Shown here piece by piece: positions 60,504 through 64,000 of a stretch of DNA of 64,000 nucleotides; position 1 is the first letter of the stretch; the number at the start of each line of letters is the position of its first letter. Both the position numbers and the translations under genes were made by a program. Under the pieces are notes generated by a model. The model saw only the letters and a list, made by a program, of their open reading frames with translations, made no database searches and was not told where the DNA came from. Origin of the DNA: Tagaea sp. CACIAM 22H2 (GTDB lineage: Bacteria > Pseudomonadota > Alphaproteobacteria > CACIAM-22H2); contig PVXE01000010.1 of NCBI GenBank assembly GCA_014444615.1, forward strand, positions 19,345-83,344. Reading direction: 5' to 3'.

Positions 60504-61250
60504 CTAACCGTCGAACTTGCGCACCAGTGCGACCATCTTGCCCTGCACGCGCACGCGGTCAGGCCCGAAGATGCGGGTTTCGTAGTTCTTGTTCGCCGGT
60601 TCCAGCGCGATCGAAGCGCCCCGGCGGCGGAAACGCTTCAGCGTCACTTCCTGTTCGTCGATCAGCGCCACGACGATCTGGCCGTTATCGGCCGTCTCGG
60701 CCTTTTGGATGATGACCGTGTCGCCGTCCAGAATGCCCGCTTCGATCATCGAATCGCCGGCGACTTCCAGCGCGAAATGATCGCCCCTGCCCAGTAGCGA
60801 CGGCGGCACGTCGATGGCGTTGGACGTATCGCGCACCGCTTCGATCGGCAACCCGGCGGCGATGCGGCCATAGAGCGGCAGCTTCACCACTTCGTTGGCG
60901 TTGGCCACGGCGGCACCGCCCAGCGGCATCTTGCCGTCGCCGCGAATGATCTGCGGGCGGAAGCCGCGCGCGGCGGCGGCTTCGGCCGCCGGCATCGCGG
61001 CGTTCGACGCGGGCTTGACGCCTTGCGCGGCCAGATTGTCGGGCAGGCGCACGACTTCCAGCGCACGCGCGCGATGGGGCAGGCGGCGGATGAAGCCGCG
61101 TTCCTCAAGCCCCGTGATCAGGCGATGGATGCCCGACTTGGATTTGAGACCCAGCGCATCCTTCATCTCGTCGAACGAGGGCGGAACGCCGATCTCGGTC
61201 AGGCGCTGATTGATCAGCAGCAGCAATTCGTATTGTTTGCGCGTCAGCAT
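60504..61250 (-). CDS. lexA: SOS repressor LexA
   Basis: This 248-residue repressor of DNA-damage genes has an N-terminal winged helix ([10 protein letters not shown] to about 65), a linker of about 60 residues, longer than in E. coli, and a C-terminal S24 protease domain. Self-cleavage would occur between A132 and G133, with catalytic Ser167 (G-D-S-M) and Lys205 (T-L-K-R-F). The ATG at 61250, with GAGGG before it, gives the classical start; the frame is open upstream for 50 more codons, but without family similarity. It follows a LexA-controlled promoter (61413-61441). Confidence 0.95.
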   Translation of the reverse strand: MLTRKQYELLLLINQRLTEIGVPPSFDEMKDALGLKSKSGIHRLITGLEERGFIRRLPHRARALEVVRLPDNLAAQGVKPASNAAMPAAEAAAARGFRPQIIRGDGKMPLGGAAVANANEVVKLPLYGRIAAGLPIEAVRDTSNAIDVPPSLLGRGDHFALEVAGDSMIEAGILDGDTVIIQKAETADNGQIVVALIDEQEVTLKRFRRRGASIALEPANKNYETRIFGPDRVRVQGKMVALVRKFDG

Positions 61251-61412
61251 GGTTCGCCCTCGCTTCGCGGGCCCGCCCGGAACGGGGCGGACAGGGTTGA
61301 TCGGGGTCCGGCGGGACACCCGGGCCGACTGCACTAAAAAGCGCCACCGATGGGGTGTCTCGGCGCATCTCCCGACAACATGTCGAAAACAGAGATGCAA
61401 CGGACTACGAAT

Positions 61413-61441
61413 GTTCTAGTTCGGTTCGTTTCTCGGGTCAA
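61413..61441 (-). promoter_or_regulatory. lexA promoter with overlapping LexA box
   Basis: On the minus strand TTGACC (61436-61441) and TAGAAC (61413-61418) are 17 nt apart. The -10 lies wholly inside a perfect alphaproteobacterial LexA box, GTTC-N7-GTTC, at 61413-61427 (plus-strand reading). LexA bound here would block RNA polymerase, giving autoregulation. The transcript would begin near 61406, with a leader of about 155 nt before the lexA start. Confidence 0.8.
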
Positions 61442-61461
61442 GCCTTATCCACAACCGAAAA

Positions 61462-62658
61462 TCAGGCCAAGGGGAGAACGGCGATGGAATCGCCCGCTTT
61501 GGCGGCAGGGGCGCCCGCCGGGCGAATCGCCAACGCATCGGCCCGGGCGAGGACCGAAATCATCGAACTGTCCTGCTTCTCGAAAGGCGTGACGATCAGA
61601 TTGCCGCCCGCGTCGCGCGCCAAAGTCGAGCGCAGATAATCCTCGCGCCGGTCGTTGGCGGCGAGATCGCGGCCGAGTTTCGCGGCCATTGGCTGCGGCA
61701 ACACATCCGCCTTGCCGAGCAGCTTGGCGATGGCGGGGCCGAGGAACAGATGCGCGCAGACAAAGCCCGACACCGGATTGCCGGGAAGCCCGAGCAGCGG
61801 GATCGCGCCGAGCTTGCCGAACATCAGCGGTTTGCCGGGGCGCATCGCGATCTGCCAGAAATCGAGCGACAAGCCTTCTTCGCCAAGCGCCGAGCGCACG
61901 AGATCGTGTTCGCCGACCGAGGCGCCACCCGAGGTGACGAGCAGATCGGCGCCGGCGGCCCCGCGCGCGAGTTCCTTCAGCGCCGCCGGATCGTCGGGCG
62001 CGATCGGCAGTATGATCGGCTCGCCGCCGGCCCGGCGCACGAAGGCCGCGAGCGACGGGCCGTTCGACGAAACGATCTGGCCCTTTTTCGGCATCGTGCC
62101 GGGCAGCACGATTTCGTCGCCGGTCGCGAGAATGGCGACGCGGGGACGGCGGCGCACCGACAGCCACGCATGGTTCGATGCGGCCGCCAAACCGATATGG
62201 CGCGGATCGAGCGTCGTCCCTTCGCGCAGCACGACGTCGCCCTCGCGGAAATCGAGCCCGGCGGGACGCACATAGGTGCCGCGCTTCACGCTTTCCTTCG
62301 GGCGGACGATGCCGTCGCTTTCCTCGGCGTCCTCTTGAATCAAAATCGTGTCGGCGCCTTCGGGCACTTCGCCGCCGGTGAAGATGCGCACGCATTCGCC
62401 CGCACCCACCTTGCCGTCGAACGGATGGCCGGCGGGCGCTTGGCCGATGCGCTTGAGCGATGCGGGCAGCGACGCGATGTCGGCGGCCCGCACGGCGTAG
62501 CCGTCCATCGCCGAAACGGGAGCAGGCGGCTGCGTGAGGCGCGCGCGAACGTCTTCGGCGAGCGTGCGGCCCAGTGCAGCGTCGAGGCCGATCGTCTCCG
62601 CGCCGATCGCGCGGAGACCGGCAAGGATGCGTTGCTGGGCTTCCGCGACCGGGATCAT
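61462..62658 (-). CDS. moeA: Molybdopterin molybdenumtransferase MoeA
   Basis: This 398-residue enzyme inserts molybdate into adenylated molybdopterin. Family marks are [10 protein letters not shown] near residue 50, [12 protein letters not shown], and, in the molybdenum-binding domain, [18 protein letters not shown] and L-P-G-N-P-V-S-G. The ATG at 62658 overlaps the moaC stop (ATGA). The frame is open further upstream but only as a moaC shadow. Confidence 0.94.
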   Translation of the reverse strand: MIPVAEAQQRILAGLRAIGAETIGLDAALGRTLAEDVRARLTQPPAPVSAMDGYAVRAADIASLPASLKRIGQAPAGHPFDGKVGAGECVRIFTGGEVPEGADTILIQEDAEESDGIVRPKESVKRGTYVRPAGLDFREGDVVLREGTTLDPRHIGLAAASNHAWLSVRRRPRVAILATGDEIVLPGTMPKKGQIVSSNGPSLAAFVRRAGGEPIILPIAPDDPAALKELARGAAGADLLVTSGGASVGEHDLVRSALGEEGLSLDFWQIAMRPGKPLMFGKLGAIPLLGLPGNPVSGFVCAHLFLGPAIAKLLGKADVLPQPMAAKLGRDLAANDRREDYLRSTLARDAGGNLIVTPFEKQDSSMISVLARADALAIRPAGAPAAKAGDSIAVLPLA

Positions 62659-63131
62659 GCCTGTTCGAACGTGCCGGATTTGCCTCCGGTCTTGCGTACC
62701 AAGCGGACATTCTCGATACGCATGCCGCGATCGATCGCTTTGACCATGTCGTAGACGGTCAGCGCCGCGGCCGAAACGGCGGTCAGCGCTTCCATCTCCA
62801 CGCCCGTCTGGCCCGTGACCTTCACCCGCGCTTCGATCTCGACCGCGTTCTCGGCTTCGTTGGGCGAAAGCTCGACCTTCACCGACGACAGCAGCAGCGT
62901 GTGGCACAGCGGGATCAATTCATGCGTCTTCTTTGCGGCCATGATGCCCGCAACCTGGGCGATCGCCAGCACGTCGCCCTTCTTGATCCGCCGGCCGACG
63001 ATTTCCTTCAGCGTCGCGGCATCCATCACGACGCGACCGCGCGCGACGGCTTCGCGTTCCGTCGCATCCTTGGCCGACACGTCGACCATGACGGCGTTGC
63101 CCGACGCGTCGAAATGCGTGAGCTTGCTCAT
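62655..63131 (-). CDS. moaC: Cyclic pyranopterin monophosphate synthase MoaC
   Basis: This 158-residue enzyme acts with MoaA in the first step of molybdenum cofactor synthesis. Signatures are [26 protein letters not shown] and the conserved [17 protein letters not shown]. It overlaps trpC upstream and moeA downstream, each by 4 nt (ATGA), so trpC, moaC and moeA form a tightly coupled operon. Confidence 0.95.
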   Translation of the reverse strand: MSKLTHFDASGNAVMVDVSAKDATEREAVARGRVVMDAATLKEIVGRRIKKGDVLAIAQVAGIMAAKKTHELIPLCHTLLLSSVKVELSPNEAENAVEIEARVKVTGQTGVEMEALTAVSAAALTVYDMVKAIDRGMRIENVRLVRKTGGKSGTFEQA

Positions 63132-63937
63132 CCGATCAGCGCCTTCGTCGCGGCGGTGACGTCGTCCTGCAGCATCAGGCTTTCGCCGACCAGGAAGGCG
63201 CCCGCACCGGCTTTCGTCAGCCGGCCGATATCCGCGCGGGTTTTGATCCCGCTTTCGGCGACCAGCAGGCGATCCTTCGGCGCCATCGGCGCCAAACGCT
63301 CGAATGTCGCCAGATCGACCTTCAGCGTTTTGAGATTGCGGTTGTTGACGCCCAGCATCGTCACCGTGCCGCCGGGGCCGGTGGCGGGCAGCTTCAACGC
63401 GCGCGCCATTTCTTCCTCGTCGTGCACTTCGGCGAGAACATCCATGCCGCGCGTCAATGCGAGCTCGCAAAGGTCCTGCACGGTGCAATCGTCCAAACAG
63501 GCGAGGATCAGCAGAATGCAATCCGCCCCCAGCGCGCGGCTTTCCTCGATCTGGTATTCGCCGAGCATGAAATCCTTGCGCAAGGCGGGCAGGGGAACCG
63601 CGTCGCGGGCGGCGACGAGATACGCATCCTCGCCCTGGAAATACGGCTTGTCGGTCAGCACCGACAGGCACGACGCGCCGCCATCGCGATAGCTGCGCGC
63701 CAGTTTCGGCGGATCGAAATCCGGGCGGATCAAACCTTTCGACGGCGAGGCCTTTTTGATCTCCGCGATCAACGGCACCGCGCCGCGCGTCTTGGCCGCG
63801 CGCAAGGCGTTGGCGAAACCGCGCGGCGGCGGCAATTTCTCGGCCTGCGCGCGCAAGCGCTCGACCGGCACGCGCAGCTTGCGTTTGCCGACCTCGATGG
63901 CCGTGTCCGCGCAGATTTTCGCCAGCACGTCGTCCAT
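63128..63937 (-). CDS. trpC: Indole-3-glycerol phosphate synthase
   Basis: This 269-residue TIM-barrel enzyme closes the indole ring in tryptophan synthesis. Signatures are [13 protein letters not shown] (substrate phosphate and catalytic Lys), [10 protein letters not shown], and L-L-V-A-E-S-G-I. The ATG at 63937 is just 1 nt after the trpD stop. It is monofunctional here (no TrpF fusion). Confidence 0.96.
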   Translation of the reverse strand: MDDVLAKICADTAIEVGKRKLRVPVERLRAQAEKLPPPRGFANALRAAKTRGAVPLIAEIKKASPSKGLIRPDFDPPKLARSYRDGGASCLSVLTDKPYFQGEDAYLVAARDAVPLPALRKDFMLGEYQIEESRALGADCILLILACLDDCTVQDLCELALTRGMDVLAEVHDEEEMARALKLPATGPGGTVTMLGVNNRNLKTLKVDLATFERLAPMAPKDRLLVAESGIKTRADIGRLTKAGAGAFLVGESLMLQDDVTAATKALIG

Positions 63938-63938
63938 A

Positions 63939-64000
63939 TCAGGCGGCCGAACGGTTGGTGATTTCGATCAGCGATTCCAGCGCGCGTTTCGCGGCACCGG
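63939..64000 (-). CDS. trpD: Anthranilate phosphoribosyltransferase, C-terminal end (partial)
   Basis: Only the last 19 codons and the TGA (63939-63941) lie in the window. The readable C-terminus, A-L-E-S-L-I-E-I-T-N-R-S-A-A, matches the usual TrpD ending, and the gene sits directly before trpC as expected for a trpGDC-moaC-moeA order. The rest lies beyond the window edge. Confidence 0.75.
   Translation of the reverse strand, partial: GAAKRALESLIEITNRSAA

Overview
The window is 64 kb of GC-rich, gene-dense bacterial chromosome. Gene content and order point to an alphaproteobacterium, most likely Rhodospirillales or a close relative: tig-clpP-clpX-lon-hupB; an uninterrupted nuoA-N cluster followed by birA-coaX-rnj-mce-DUF1467; rpsB-tsf-pyrH-frr-uppS-cdsA-dxr-rseP-bamA-ompH-lpxD-fabZ-lpxA-lpxI-lpxB; and trpD-trpC-moaC-moeA-lexA. 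Supporting marks are a LexA box of the alphaproteobacterial GTTC-N7-GTTC type, a CtrA-type TTAA-N7-TTAA box, LpxI instead of LpxH, RNase J, and a short ProRS without the editing insertion. I cannot name the genus. I see no phage, insertion sequence, CRISPR array or genomic island.

Layout. 1-6.7 kb (+): tRNA-Leu(UAG), then protein quality control (trigger factor, ClpP, ClpX, Lon) and the nucleoid protein HU. 6.7-8.1 kb (+): tRNA-Val(UAC) and tRNA-Asp(GUC) with mtnA (methionine salvage) between them. 8.2-22.5 kb (+): all 14 subunits of NADH:quinone oxidoreductase, with start and stop codons abutting or overlapping at most junctions. 22.5-26.9 kb (+): birA, coaX, rnj, mce, a DUF1467 membrane protein and tag, apparently a continuation of the same transcription unit. 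26.9-27.2 kb: the largest gene-free stretch (about 300 bp), which holds a probable minus-strand small RNA with a good sigma-70 promoter and an intrinsic terminator. 27.2-32.3 kb (+): a secreted hypothetical protein, proS, lolC, lolD, a lipoprotein and a hypothetical protein. 32.4-38.7 kb: a chemoreceptor preceded by a CtrA-like box, dnaE, a cyclic-nucleotide-binding-domain protein and, convergent to it, a PAS-type protein.

38.7-53.6 kb (+): a structured leader, then translation genes (S2, EF-Ts, UMP kinase, ribosome recycling factor), envelope precursor genes (UppS, CdsA, Dxr), the RseP protease, the outer-membrane machinery (BamA, OmpH/Skp) and the lipid A pathway (LpxD, FabZ, LpxA, LpxI, LpxB). 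A convergent Gfo/Idh/MocA oxidoreductase that may be GnnA overlaps the end of lpxB. 54.6-58.2 kb: gloA (+), a small membrane protein, gltA and gltX (all -). 58.3-60.4 kb: comEC (+). 60.4-64 kb (-): lexA with its self-regulated promoter, and the trpD(partial)-trpC-moaC-moeA operon.

Most of the window is housekeeping. The items most worth following are the minus-strand small RNA at about 26953-27058, the possible GnnA (alternative diamino-sugar lipid A), the CtrA box before the chemoreceptor, the long structured rpsB leader, and several small or unnamed proteins. Coordinates, motifs and residue positions were read directly from the sequence. Family names are recognition by eye, without database searches.
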